Origin: Hyaloperonospora brassicae
Taxonomy: Eukaryota > Oomycota > Peronosporomycetes > Peronosporales > Peronosporaceae
DNA length: 64,000 bases
NCBI GenBank assembly: GCA_947650285.1
Contig: CANTFL010001373.1
Location: forward strand, 113,187-177,186
Direction: 5' to 3'
The stretch's first letter is position 1; every line of letters begins with the position of its first letter. A program made the translations under genes and the position numbers. The notes under the pieces were generated by a model that worked only from the letters and a program-made list of their open reading frames with translations, did no database searches and was not told the DNA's origin. Below, piece after piece: positions 1 to 11,402 of this stretch.

Positions 1-252
1 ATTCAGCGACTGAAGAGCACAGCTATAACAAAGAGGTGCAGTGCGCGATCAAAGGCGAAGTCCACCATATGCTTGTGAACAGAAGGAAGTGACAAATAGA
101 CACAAACATTGCAACAAAGGCGCTGCACCTGCAAAACAACAGACAAAGCAGCAAGTGCAATTCGATGAGTCCGCTTTCGAGTTGCGTGCAATCTCTTTCC
201 TGCGTCTCCACACACCGTCTCATGTCATCCCATCATGGCCTATGACGATCGA
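1..252. other. Left edge, no gene recognised
   Basis: This short stretch lies downstream of the epimerase gene. Open frames exist on both strands, but none has recognisable motifs and they overlap each other. It is probably the 3' flank of the epimerase. Confidence 0.4.
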
Positions 253-1180
253 CTACAAGGCCGAAAGTCGAATCTTTTGCTGTAGCGTGTACGTGTACCC
301 AGCTGCGAGCGGTTGCTGCTCGCTCACGCGGCCAGGCTCGACGCAGAGCATCGTCACGTACTCGTCATCGCCAAAGTCGCTCATGCTCTTGGCCTTGTCC
401 ACCCACGGGTTCCACACCACCACGTCCGACTTCTGAGCCACCGCGTCGGTTGGCGTTGACGACTTGCTGAGACACGCCATCTTGTCAATCGTAACGACTT
501 GTTGGCTCGTGTCGCCCCCTCGTTGCATCCGGACAACAATCGACGATGGTGCGTCAGCATAGATCCGGTCGGTTTCCTGATCAATGGTCAGCGCGTCGGT
601 CTGCTCCACTTTGTTTCCATCGTCAGCAGGTCGGACCTTGTCGAAATATCGAACGCCACCGAGTCGCTCGACCCTCACGCGTCCACAGCGCACGTCGTCG
701 ACCGCTAAGTACGTGTGCAAGAGCGCGTGGAACGCAATCTCGTGCGCCGACCTGTTCTGCACTGATAGCGCCGTGACGAGCTCAGTGGCCAAGAGCTGCA
801 CTTTGTACACGAGCGTGACATCGTAGGGGTACATCTTTTTTGTCTCGTCCGAACTTTCGAGCACAAACGTCGCGGTACAGGGCCGTTCACCGTCCGTCTC
901 ACTTTGCTCAACGTGCATCACTTGCCACTTACAATTACGGGCAAAGCCGTGATTCGGCATCCCATCGGCCGCGCCGAACACGGGGAACACGAGGGGGAAT
1001 ACCGCCCCGAATAGGTTTACTGCCATCGAGTCGCGCGAGTTTCGACACGAAGAGCACGTTCCGATCGGGTTCGGTTGCCGCGTAGAAAGAGGTGACAGTG
1101 GCTCCGTATACATTGATCTCCGCGCGAGCTCCAGACAAATGGCGGAGCTCAATGACCGATTCCGGTTGGGCAGACGTCAT
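253..1180 (-). CDS. Glucose-6-phosphate 1-epimerase (aldose-1-epimerase fold), one-base frameshift
   Basis: The predicted enzyme interconverts the alpha and beta anomers of glucose 6-phosphate in the cytosol. The N-terminal piece, from ATG at 1180, carries the family segment ending PIRGGIP. The rest, in a different frame, continues with FPVFG, the NHGFAR motif that holds a substrate-binding His, a HTYLAV block, and VVWNPW...DFGDDEY...CVEPG near the C-terminus, which holds the expected catalytic Glu. The two parts join only if one base is lost from the run of five G at 993-997 (+ strand), so the gene as given is frameshifted. A homopolymer sequencing error is as likely as a real mutation, because the rest of the protein (about 309 codons in all, near family length) is intact. 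The family assignment rests on motif order read by eye. Confidence 0.8.
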
Positions 1181-3116
1181 GCTGGAAATGGGTCGAGGAG
1201 CTGCTGGACGAGGGGAGGGATGAGGGAGATCTATCGAGGTTTTTTCGTCGACGTGGCCGGGGCAGCGTCTCAGATCTTGCTCGAATCAGGTGCGTGTAAA
1301 TTACGAGTCGAGATATAAAGATAGAGGAGCCGGCGCTCGAGCGCGCGCTTCGGTGTAAGTTATTGAATCAGGGTAAGTGACGGTGGGGGGTTTGGCGTTT
1401 TTGTGCATAGTGCTAGTTTTGGAACATTAAAAATGAAGGCTGGGGGAATGAGTGAGTGGAGGCGTGGTGAGGTGTACAACTTATTATAGTTATCGCAGTA
1501 TGTGTGCGATGACGCAACTCAATCACGTTGTTGAGGCGTTACGAGAAGGGTGAAGAAAGGGAAGACGACGGCTGCTCTTGCATGTGTAGGAAGGACAAAC
1601 GCGACTGACTATTCGGAATCAATCACTTGAGCGAGAAATATATCTGAGCTCCTCCTACTTCGAGCAAAGTGAAATACCGTTAACTTTCGCCTTATTATAA
1701 ATGCTTAGGTACTATAGGTGAAAAGATCACTGATGCCTATGTTGCGCTTTCAGTGCTTCTCCGCTGTTTGTCTTGTGATGTGTCTCTGCGTGACTTACAG
1801 ACACATGCACGCATTTAGACGCTCCTACAAAACACAAAGCAAGTATAAAAAAGCTTGCATACCACCTTTCGCAACCCTCTCGCAATTTTTTTGTGATCTT
1901 GCATGTCATTGCAAGTTGGTAAATGAACGCTTCGTAGTACACCATTAATCTTTTGCGTTGTGTACGATCACACCGTCGCCCATTATGTACAAGGGCAAAC
2001 GTATTGCGCAGCAGCAGTTTCTATGGTGATTGCGTGTACAGGACACAGAGACTTTGCTGCCAGAAACGGGCGAGATAATGGCACGTGAGTCTGTTTGTCA
2101 TTGTTGATCACTTACCGGGATTCTTTCCATCGCATTCTTTCGATATTAGTCTGATATCAACATCTCGTGGACTTTAAGCTTCCTCGATAAAAATTAAAGC
2201 AGCTTACCTAGAAAAAACGGCACCCGTACGCAGACCAAGCTACAGATACGAGACGTAATCAATTCGCTACGAGAGATATAGTCTGCACAGTGCTTAGCCC
2301 TTAAAGCACGAAATGAGAACCATCGTGGTACCGAAGAGCTCACTATACTCTGCCATGGTATCAGGATGTTTTGTCGTACTCGACGGGCAATCGCAGCCCA
2401 CCTGTGTAGTACTGAAGGACGCGCAATTTGTAGACGCTTCCGATTGTTTTCGACATGAGTAGCAAATGCCGCAGTTATCGACTGCCAACGTCTGATCAGC
2501 AGCAGTGGGGCAAGAAGTCCTCGGTATGTAGGTCGAGTAATGTCGGAGAACATTCGATCGAACTGAGAGAAAAGGTAGACCACTAGACGGATGTGATTGT
2601 ATATCTTGCTTTGCCGGCCGAGATGACGTGACACGAGGCACCCGTAGCATCAAGCAGGGACAGGTAGATACATGTAAAGTATCGCAGCGCTCGTGACATG
2701 AACAGTCTAGAACAACACACGTGTTATAATGGAAATGCCGCCGCACAAAAAAGGCTGCACAGCCTAACGGTTGCATGTATAGGGGAGCAACGGCGGTGAT
2801 AGGCTTTCTTTCATGTATGGCCGGGTATATACGACAGTGTAGCAACCGACCATCTAATCAGTTGAAGATGACGACCACTTCAATGTGCCACTTCGCAGCA
2901 CTTCGATGCTACCGTTGGCAGCTTCACTTAGTCACGGGCTCATTGGTATCTTCCTGTCGCTGACGTTGGGTGCATCCCGATCGACACCCCGTCGCTTGGC
3001 TTCCCGTTGTCGTATAACTGCATTGCGCTACCGATCGAAGGACGGATTCTGCATCAACGAGCAGCTCAGTTGTGGATTGTCTGTGAGGAAGTCAAGTCGA
3101 AAAGCAAGTGAGCAAG
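1181..3116. other. Intergenic region, no gene supported
   Basis: About 1.9 kb lie between the divergently oriented epimerase and MLF-type genes. Several minus-strand ORFs (up to 183 codons near 2294-2845) lack conserved motifs and have Cys/Ser/Arg-rich, low-quality composition. The 5' flanks and UTRs of both genes are expected here, but no promoter element could be placed with confidence. Confidence 0.4.
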
Positions 3117-3734
3117 ATGTTTTCTTCGTGGGATCTAGTACGCCCAACCTTTTGGCACCCAATGTCGATGTTGGAGCTGTCTTTGATGGACCTCAATACG
3201 ATGCCGCAATACACGATGGGCATGCGGTATGTGCCCGACGTCAGCACTGACGATGATTTTTTCAAGGATCTGCCCACGACGAATCAGTCTGAGCAAAAAG
3301 ATGAGAAGTTGGAACAGACCCCTGAGTCGGAGAACCAGAGTGCGTTCACGTCTTACTCGTTCAGCAGCTCGTCTGTTGTGGATGATGGGGGAAATAAAGT
3401 TGTGAGTACGCGTCGCCGCTATGAAGACTCAACGGGACGCCTGAAAGCAGAACACGAACGTGAGGTGGCGGGCAAGCGCCTGAAGACGGTATGGAGCCGT
3501 CAGAATGCCAAGGACGAGGGCGAACATAAGACGATATGCTCGCAGGGAACGCCCGATGATTTTGAGAGTTTATGGAGCCGCACGGCGTTTGGCAAGGCCC
3601 AGGAAAAGAAGAGCAAGGAGTTGACGGAATCGGGTGAGCCTCGCCAAAGCGGCGAGCTGAAGCAGCAGCCACAGCAACAGCAACAACAACAACAACAACA
3701 ACAAGAGCAAGTGTCGACTGCGCCAACCCCGTAA
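3117..3734 (+). CDS. Myeloid leukemia factor (MLF) family protein with polyglutamine tail
   Basis: This is a 205-residue protein from ATG 3117; the frame is also open three codons upstream from a GTG. The central part (FTSYSFSSSS..., then a VSTRRRYEDSTGR-type stretch and a basic KRLKTVW block) matches the conserved core of the MLF family, including the Tyr/Ser-rich start and the 'R-R-Y-x-D-x-x-G' pattern. MLF proteins in animals are adaptor or chaperone-like regulators that move between nucleus and cytoplasm; the role in oomycetes is unknown to me. The N-terminus has the usual short Met/Phe/Asp-rich lead. The C-terminus ends in a CAA/CAG-coded run of 11 Gln within a Gln-rich tail (about 3663-3711), which is likely to vary in length. 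An upstream exon cannot be excluded, because the start is close to the conserved core. Confidence 0.7.
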   Translation: MFSSWDLVRPTFWHPMSMLELSLMDLNTMPQYTMGMRYVPDVSTDDDFFKDLPTTNQSEQKDEKLEQTPESENQSAFTSYSFSSSSVVDDGGNKVVSTRRRYEDSTGRLKAEHEREVAGKRLKTVWSRQNAKDEGEHKTICSQGTPDDFESLWSRTAFGKAQEKKSKELTESGEPRQSGELKQQPQQQQQQQQQQQEQVSTAPTP

Positions 3735-6313
3735 ATTGCGCCGTAAAAAAGATCGAAGGATGGACACCGTTATGGAAGGAACGCACTTGTGAGTGCAGCG
3801 ATGGGCCAAGCGGTTGTGGTTCTTGAGCAGTGATTTTGACGGGGTAGCGGTGTTGCAACAAAGAAGTATCACGAAAGTAATCCTTCGTAAATGAAGATAT
3901 GACCAACAACTGTTGTGATGTCAGCCGTATCTTGTTATAAAGCTCATTTAATGAGCGGGCGATACCAGTAGTAGTACTACCATTGGTAGGTAATGCATGA
4001 AGCTAAGCTTAGGTGTGTGCCTGAGGTAGATCATCAATGATCGATTCTCTGCTCACGTTAACTAACGGCCCGCACGAGTTTACGTGAGCAGAGCATCGTA
4101 GCGTCTGTTTTATATGGGTAGGTACCCGGAAACGATCGAGCTCAAATTGTGTTTTGTAAGCAATATTAGAAGCGTCGGGTTAAGTTTTTGCTTTGTGCCG
4201 GCGTTAGACATTGACAGAAAAGGTCACGTCACCTAATGGGTAACAACATCTGAAGGATCTAGTATTGTTGCTCGGAGATAAAACTTGTCCATCTGTAGTA
4301 TTGCTATTCAATGAGGGAATTTTTCTATCTGTAACCAATGGCCTTTCTTAATGAACTGCTTTGCATGAAATGGCTGGCTTGTGAGTCAGCTGATCATTGA
4401 TGACTACGCTTCGGTGACTGTCACCCTGTCTCATTAGTAAGGTCGGCTACGCAAGCCACTGGCTCAAGACATCCTGGAAAAGATGTCGCAGAATATAAAG
4501 CGCTTGTGGTGTAGATGCAAACACCGCACCATGCGGCCGTGTGCGGGACAAGACGTGGTCTCAGATGACTGTATCAATCATTGAATAAGCACTAGATCAC
4601 CATTTCCTTCTTTGCATCGGTGTACAGAAGGCTATGTTCGACTCGATACATTAGCACAACCAGACGAGCTGTCGGATCACGCAACGCGAAAGAGGAGGTG
4701 ACACGGTGTGTCGGATGATATCGGGGTTATCCATATACGATAATGTTTTGTACAAACAAAGCCTTGGTATGTATTGATCACCGTAAAGCATTCCTCGGGT
4801 TGAAGCGCCGGTCGTCCCCGTTATCTTGGATATGTACAAAACTGTTAATGTATGTAGCTAAGCATGTCAGAGTTGGCTGCAAGGTTTCGATCTGGTGCCT
4901 GTCTTTACTCCCGACGAAAGTCCATTTCCGAGTCGAGATGCGTGCGAATGCTGCACGGTCACACTAAAATGCGCTCCACAGAACTAGCTGTTGCAGCTAT
5001 AACCGCGAAAGGTGGCGAGTGACATGCGCATAAGATCAGATACTTCCTTGTGATGTGGCTACGAAGCATCGCAGGGTGTACGTATGGCTGTTTATCTACC
5101 TACAAGCCTCATGCTTATCTCTGCCCAACATCGGACGCAGCCGATCAGTGCATTCGTTAGATAAAGCTAGGGTTAGATAGCCCTTTTGCCTTCTGCTCCA
5201 TATTTATTGAACTGCGTGACCTTTATGACGCTTATAGTCAGAGCGAAGCAGCGACGTCGCACGAGCAAGTGTTTGCATGCTATAAGTGCTGGCATGATTA
5301 TGCAGGTCTTGCTTCAATTATTGCCCACATCTTGAGTTCGCGGTCACTGCAGAGCAGTGCAGCGTTATCTCAACTCAGCAAGTCTGGTACCCTTTACGGC
5401 ACCTGGCGACAGGATTTTGTAGCGATTCTCGAAGCGGTAGTAGCTTTGGAAGCGTCTGGCGACGAGATCAGGCTTATTGTCCAGCACTATCTTACGATCG
5501 CGTCCGTTGCGACGTCCACAAAGTTCACATGGACATTAGGCCGGAATAACAGAGCGACCAATGGCTATCCATGGGACGGTATCGCATATCGAGAACGAGG
5601 CGGACTCATTTCTGTCAGCTACAAGCGAAGATAGCGAGGAATGCGACTCCTTCTGCAGCAAAGCATTGCGGGGGGCGTACATCTGCCGTCTGATTCCGAA
5701 GAAACAGCACCACGTGTTGCAATGACCACATGCGTATTGCAACGCGACGGCTAATGTGAAATTCAGCTTTATCACTTGGCGCATGACATGGCCCTGAACA
5801 ATACTGAAGTGACACGAACGAGATGATTGCTGTCTACTTATGTCTACGTATGCTCTGGCGGGTAGCACCGGATACCTCGACGTGTCACGTTGCATCACCT
5901 CAAGCAGTGAGCACTTATGCAGAGCTATGTTACATCATGCGCTCAACCGCTGCACGAAAGGCTACCGCTTTTACGCGCTTTATGCGACAAAGACTGAGCA
6001 CTTAGCTGTCCTTTGCATCGGTATGCAACAATCAGCGTACAGCTTTTCTCTTTCCTTCCATCATCGCAGTATGTAGTATCGCTGTATTTCACATTGCGTC
6101 CAGACGTTAGCACTGTATGCATCAATGTATCAATGTATCAATGTATCCCTACATCAGTCTTTGCATCCACCATCGATCTGTATCCATAAGAGTCCAGCAG
6201 CTCTGGTGTGGCGCTTATGTTCGTGTAGCTCTTCGCAATACAGATGAGCCACTTTACGAGTGACCCTGTCAACTCCTCTATCCCACATCCGTAATCCTTC
6301 CCAACTTGTCACA
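3735..6313. other. Intergenic region with one unassigned ORF
   Basis: 2.6 kb lie between the MLF-type and TPR genes. Apart from the coding-like stretch at about 5161-5634 (listed separately) and a short tandem ATGTATCA-type repeat near 6122-6147, nothing is recognised. Confidence 0.4.
5161..5634 (+). CDS. Unassigned ORF or gene fragment
   Basis: The frame is open from just after a TAG at 5158-5160 to the TAG ending at 5634 (about 157 codons) with no ATG near its start. The first in-frame start-like codon is GTG 5269, so if real it is an internal or last exon, or a relic. The translation has even amino-acid use and an amphipathic, helix-rich look (repeated Leu/Ala/Ile spacing, several Trp and Tyr), unlike the overlapping frames. 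I recognise no family. It could be a decayed effector-like or housekeeping gene, or chance. Confidence 0.25.
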   Translation: MKLGLDSPFAFCSIFIELRDLYDAYSQSEAATSHEQVFACYKCWHDYAGLASIIAHILSSRSLQSSAALSQLSKSGTLYGTWRQDFVAILEAVVALEASGDEIRLIVQHYLTIASVATSTKFTWTLGRNNRATNGYPWDGIAYRERGGLISVSYKRR

Positions 6314-7297
6314 ATGGCATTCCCTAGAACTGATAGTATCTCCTGGTGGCTCTACCGAGACGCTTCGTGCTCGGCAACTGCTGCAGTGTTCCACGGACGT
6401 TTCGATCTGTCGCTCGTGCAACGACCGACACGACGTCGAACGAGTGAATACGCACCAAACAGTTCTTCGGATCATTCGCTCGCGACGCTGCAAACGACGG
6501 GACTGCAACTCGTTCCAGAAGTTCAGAGTCACGTGTGGGACCTCTTGGACCGACGCTCCCGTCTTTGTGATCCGCAACAGCGTACACCACTAACGACCAG
6601 ACCAATGGACGAGGTCGAGGTCTTTCCCGTGGCTGTGAAAAGCCTGAGCTTAAGTGCTGAAGCTGCTGCAGAGCGAGGACTAAGCGAAGACAAGGCCCTG
6701 CTGTATTGCAAGTTGCAGCTGAACCCGATCTCGCGCTGTGGCGCTGGGGCTGCCAAGACAGAGGACCGCCGACAGGAGAACGACTGGTTCTCGTGGAAAC
6801 TACAGCGGGCAGAAGAGTACCGAAGACGTGGGAACGAGGCGTTCAAACGAGAGAGCTACTGCTTGGCGGTGCAGCTGTACACGCGAGCGTTGGCATGGCT
6901 CGAGCCACCAGCTGCTTGGTCGGAGACGACTCTACCTACCAAGGGACAGTACTCGCTCGAGGAGCTCCAACAAGTCAACCATGTGGCTATCGCGTGCTAT
7001 GCCAACATGGCAACGAGCTATTCCAAGATTAACGGTGACAAAGACGTTGACCGCTGTATCACTGCAGCGTCAAGTGCACTGGCCATCGATGACGCACACG
7101 TAAAAGCTCGCTACCGCCGAAGCCAGGCGTGCGTCCAGTCAAAAGCGTTTGACTTGGCACTAGCAGACCTCACGAAGCTGCTCGAGCTCGACCCAGCCAA
7201 CAACTTATTCCGAGCTGCATTCGCTCGAGCGCGACACGCAAAGACACAGTTCTGCAAGAAGCAGCAAAACGCGTTTGCCAATCTCTTCAGCGAGTAG
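6314..7297 (+). CDS. Tetratricopeptide-repeat protein
   Basis: 327 codons run from ATG 6314 to the TAG ending at 7297. The C-terminal half (about residues 165-300) contains TPR helices: a classic first repeat with RGNEAFKRESY...A...YTRAL, a middle repeat around CYANMATSYSKI...A, and a last one with ARYRRSQA...F..ALADLTKLLELDP. This three-repeat arrangement is typical of HSP90/HSP70 co-chaperone clamps (FKBP-, TTC4- or RPAP3-like proteins), but no second catalytic domain is visible. The N-terminal 95 residues are Ser/Arg-rich and poorly convincing. ATG 6605 (about 230 residues, beginning MDEVEVF) is an equally good start, and an upstream exon is possible. Its partner and pathway cannot be told from sequence. 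Confidence 0.65.
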   Translation: MAFPRTDSISWWLYRDASCSATAAVFHGRFDLSLVQRPTRRRTSEYAPNSSSDHSLATLQTTGLQLVPEVQSHVWDLLDRRSRLCDPQQRTPLTTRPMDEVEVFPVAVKSLSLSAEAAAERGLSEDKALLYCKLQLNPISRCGAGAAKTEDRRQENDWFSWKLQRAEEYRRRGNEAFKRESYCLAVQLYTRALAWLEPPAAWSETTLPTKGQYSLEELQQVNHVAIACYANMATSYSKINGDKDVDRCITAASSALAIDDAHVKARYRRSQACVQSKAFDLALADLTKLLELDPANNLFRAAFARARHAKTQFCKKQQNAFANLFSE

Positions 7298-7625
7298 AAG
7301 GAAGAGAGCAGGTGCACTGCAGCTCAATGCCAAATGGAGATGCAACAGCGAAAGCGTAGTTCAACAGGGAGGGGCGTGTTTTCGTTACACACGTCGACGC
7401 TGCATATCCGTCCAGACGAGCAGAGAACCAATTGTCACTCTTTTGCTGCAAACGGCGCCAACTGTTCACCACCAACGCACACTGTGACCATATCGATCGC
7501 TCTGTCACCATCAAGCAGTGCTCGTCGAGCCGTCAACGACTCCCCTCATGATTCTCAATGCAAGACACGAGACAACGACCGAAGCTCAGGGCAGCTGGCG
7601 CACAGCATCACGTTTTATCAACTGT

Positions 7626-8369
7626 TTACTCCTCGACAGCCACAGCGCGAGTGTAGATGAGCTGCGCGTGGTGGCCCAGCACCTTCGAGATGCTGCCGTT
7701 CTCCTCCAGCTCGTGGATCGAAGCGCGAGCGAGCGCCGCGTTCACCTTGAGACGCTCGACAATCGCAGAAGCGGTAATCAACTTCATCTTGGGCACTTCC
7801 ACTAGCAAACGCTCGTACGCCTCTTGGTCGTACAGCACTTTGTTCGCTACTTTCTCACGCACTTTACCCTTGGACCATTTCTTCTTGCCCTTGCCTTTGC
7901 CACCGGCCATGGCGGCGGCCATCTTCTGCTCCTTGGTCTTCTGTTGCGTTTTCGGCGGCTACATCAAGTCAGGATCAAGAGAACAAGAACGTCAGCATCC
8001 ACGTAACTTCGTCTCGCTACAAAGACTGTAGCGTCTCTATAGCCCCTGACGTCAACCTGCAACGCTACAAGTACTTCTCTAGTTATTGAGCTCATGCGGA
8101 CCAAAACTTCTTGCACACAACCGATCGATGTCCATTGTCAGACATCGCATAGACCGCTGGACAAGTCACTAGTACGGTTACAACAACAGGTGCACCACCT
8201 CCACCACACTTCCTCCACATTTTACTCCCGACATATATTGCCACACTTGCACCACATTGCAATCAGACGCTGGCCCACATGATCCGTTCATTCATTCATC
8301 CATCCATCGATCTATCTATCGATCGATCGATGACCTACCCATTCGTCAATCAATGCACGTGCTTACCAT
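7626..8369 (-). CDS. RPS25: 40S ribosomal protein eS25, two exons
   Basis: This is a small-subunit ribosomal protein, 111 residues after splicing. Exon 2 (7958-7626) encodes the basic Lys/Gly-rich N-terminus (GGKGKGKKKWSKGK) followed by the winged-helix core with YDQEAYERL, VPKMKLIT, IVERLKVNAALAR and a C-terminal YTRA block, the normal eS25 order. In frame upstream of the internal ATG at 7922 the exon continues to an AG acceptor at 7960-7959, reading PPKTQQKTKEQK, the usual eS25 lead. The matching donor is CACC-ATG/GTAAGC at 8369-8361, so exon 1 contributes only the start codon (8369-8367). The intron (8366-7959, 408 nt) is long for an oomycete. It divides the gene from its promoter, which is shared with the divergent helicase gene. 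Confidence 0.85.
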
Positions 8370-8621
8370 GGTGACTTGGTGCTTGCGACAACGCTCCCTG
8401 TTTCTCAATAAAAGACCTGCTGGCCGTCTCGCGTGAAGTCGCAGCCATCCAATAGACCGCTTCGGTCGCGCCTGAACCGGTTCGACGCACCATCGGACCG
8501 GTCCCATCCCCTCCAATTTTGCTGTGCGTCACGTAATCGAACCGTGCCAGCCAATCAAAAGCCAGGAGCTACGTTCTTGTCCAGCGTACCCACGCACGCA
8601 TCCACGTCAATCGTTCGCCAC
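8370..8621. promoter_or_regulatory. Shared divergent promoter region (eS25 / DHX35-like)
   Basis: Only 252 bp separate the start codons of the divergent ribosomal protein and helicase genes. The segment contains CCAAT at about 8549-8553, a further CCAATA near 8449, and a pyrimidine-led CCAATTTTG at about 8513-8521 that loosely resembles the Inr/FPR-like start region described for oomycetes. Transcription start sites are not known, so this is positional inference. Confidence 0.45.
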
Positions 8622-11227
8622 ATGGCTACATTCTGGCGCCCCGGCACAGCGCTCCTGCGTGCCGCTGCTACGGCCGACGCAGAAGCTGAAGTCGCACGTG
8701 ACGTGCCGAAAGACGTCGAGGTACCACTTGTGCAGAGTACGCCGCTGGTTGGCCTGTCCCTGCAGGACCAGCGCGCGCGTCTGCCGGTCGCCCGCCACCG
8801 GTTGGAACTGCTCTATGCCGTGGAGTCTCATGCAGTGACGATCGTCGTGGGCGCCACAGGCTCTGGCAAAACAACGCAAGTGCCGCAGTATCTGCTCGAG
8901 GCGGGATGGGCGACGTCTCGACCGTCGCGGACTGGCAACGAGTCGGTGGCGACGACTCGGACGATTGTGTGTACGCAGCCACGACGGGTGGCAGTCGTGA
9001 CCATTGCCGAGCGTGTGGCCACTGAACGCGGCTCTAGAGTCGGACAAGAAGTGGGCTACGCCGTCCGGTTTGAGGACAAGTGGGACGCCGAGCGCACGCG
9101 GATCAAGTTTGTAACGGACGGACTGCTACTGAGAGAGACGATGCGCGATCCGCTGCTTTCGCGGTATTCAGTGGTGATACTGGTGAGAAGAGAGAGAAAG
9201 AGAGAGGAGAGGATGGAGCGTGGAGGTGTATAGTGTATGGTACAGGGCTACTTGTTGCTGACGACACGGTCGCTACGTGTGTGTATGTGTATGTGTATGT
9301 GTGTCTATGTGAGTAGGACGAAGCCCATGAACGCAACTTGGAGACGGATTTGCTGCTTGGACTGATCAAGAAGATACGGCGAAAGCGACCAGAACTACGC
9401 GTGATCATTGCATCGGCGACGTTGCAAGTCGATACGTTTGTCAAGTTTTTCCGCGCAAAGACGCCCGACGCGCGTGCGACGGCTCGAGATGGCTCGACGA
9501 CGCTCGCAACGACCTCTGCTGGTCTGAAAGATGTGGTGGTCGTGTCCGTTGAAGGCCGTCAATATCCTGTCGACATTGAGTACCTCCAAACCCCGTGCGG
9601 AGACTACTTGCAACAAACAGTTGACACGGTGTTGGCGATTGACCAGCACGAAGGTGAAGGGGACGTGCTGGCGTTTCTGCCTGGTCAGGAGGAAATCGAT
9701 GCTGTCGTTCGAGCGCTGAACGACCGCGCGCCAGCTCATATCCTCGCGGTGCCGTTGTACGGGACGTTGCCGCTACGTATGCAGCAGAACGCATTCCTGC
9801 CAGCACCTCGCGGTGTTCGTCGAAAAGTGATTGTCGCGACTGCTATTGCCGAGACGTCCGTGACGATCGATGGCGTGGTGTTTGTCATTGACGCGTGTTT
9901 TACAAAGCTCGCGTTCTACAACCCGCTGACTGGCGTCGAAGCACTGCTCACGACGTTGGTGTCCAAGGCCTCGGCCAAGCAGCGAGCAGGTCGTGCCGGT
10001 CGTTCGCGTGCTGGAAAGTGCTTTCGACTGTGCACAGAAGCGTTCTTCCGCTCGACGCTCGCGAACGAGACGATCCCGCAGATGCAGCGCACGAATCTCG
10101 CAACAGTTGCGCTGTACCTCTTGAGCATGGGCATCCGAGACCTCGCGCACTTTGACTTTGTGTCGCCGCCGTCGCCCGAAGCGCTCATCCGTGCGCTGGA
10201 GTTGCTGTTCGCACTCGGTGTCATTGACTCGAACAGCCGACTCGTGGAGCCACTTGGGACGCAAGTGGCCGAGTTCCCCGTGGCGCCGCCGCTCGCCAAA
10301 GTGCTTTTGTCGTCCGGTCAATTCAACTGCCTGCGCGAGATGCTCAGTATCGCGAGCGTGTTGTCCGTGGGCGACGTGTTTTTGCCCGCACATGGCTCGA
10401 AAGAGCGACGAGAGGCACTCGTCGAGGCCATGCAGCACTTTGCCCACGCAGACGGCGACCACCTGACGTACCTGTCGATCTACGACGCGTTTGTCGACAA
10501 TGGACAGAGCCGTTCGTGGTGTGACGAGTTCCTGCTGAGCCATCGCGCACTAGTGCGAGCGACCGAAGTGCGTCAACAACTGCAACAGCACGTCACGCGC
10601 TGCTTCAGAGCACTGGACGCACATCAAACAGCAGCAGTGAGCGACATGAACACTGACGAAGACCGTCACGTGCGACTCGACCGCAGCCAAAACACTGACG
10701 AAGCACTAGCGAAGACGTGCAGTGCAACGATCCGCAAGTGTTTAGTCAGCGGATACTTTGCCAATGCTGCGCAATTGCACGCAGACGGCGTCTACCGAAC
10801 TCTGCGGGACCAGCGACCGGTGCAGCTGCACCCGACGTCCGTGTACTACCACCTGAAGACACCACCGCCCGAGTACATTGTGTTCCACCAGAGCGTCCTG
10901 ACGACCGAAGAGTTTGTCCGCGACGTGTCGAAGATCGATCCGCGTTGGCTCGTGGACCTCTCGCCGGACTTTTACCGCACGAAAGACGTGAGCTGCGCCG
11001 TCTCGGGCAGTTCCGGTGCAGTGGGTCTGCCCTCCGCATCGTCATCTGCAGCAGTCCCAACGAAGACGAAGAAGAAGCTCAAGTTGACTGGACCGGAAGC
11101 GACTTCTGCATTGAGTTCGGAGCACCGCATCCTGTTCCGCAAACCGCTGCGGTCGCGTTTGCCAACGAGGCCGACGCTGCCCGTGCACATTGGCAAGAGC
11201 AAAGGAGGACTGCGGTCGCAGTTCTAG
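8622..11227 (+). CDS. DHX35: DEAH-box RNA helicase, DHX35-like, two exons
   Basis: Exon 1 is 8622-9182, exon 2 is 9317-11227, and the intron 9183-9316 (GTGAGA...TAG, 134 nt, phase 0) contains GT-rich simple repeats. The product is 823 residues. The N-terminal FWRPGT is a hallmark of DHX35, a spliceosome-associated ATP-dependent helicase that acts in the nucleus. Motif I is GATGSGKT (about residues 77-84). Motif Ia is TQPRRVA, about residue 120. Motif II, DEAH, begins exon 2 (residue 188). Motif III is SAT, about residue 220. Motif VI, QRAGRAGRSR, is about residue 408. After these come the winged-helix, ratchet (HA2) and OB-fold regions of the DEAH family. Ser/Thr-rich inserts near residue 245 and before the C-terminus make it longer than the animal protein. 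Reading through the intron would lose DEAH, which supports the splice call. Confidence 0.9.
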
Positions 11228-11402
11228 AGACGACACAACGAATACGACACAGCGAATGCGACACACCTACACAGACACAGACACACACACACGTGTGCAG
11301 GTGTGTGTAGTGTCCAGAAGGTCGTACCCGTTTGGCGGAGTGGTGTGAAGGAAGTGATGGTGGATGGGGGTCACGGTTCATTACGGGCAGCAGCGGTTCT
11401 AC
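11228..11402. repeat. Convergent 3' spacer with (AC)n repeat
   Basis: 175 bp separate the stop codons of the helicase (+) and the PX gene (-). It contains a CA-rich simple repeat at about 11269-11309. Transcripts of the two genes may overlap here, because each needs a 3' UTR. Confidence 0.6.

Noticed and set aside
2294..2845. 183-codon minus-strand ORF
   Set aside because: Cys/Ser/Arg-rich with no domain or conserved pattern and overlapped by another frame; not enough for a gene call.
9773..10543. 256-codon minus-strand frame opposite the helicase
   Set aside because: Antisense shadow; the plus strand carries all DEAH helicase motifs.
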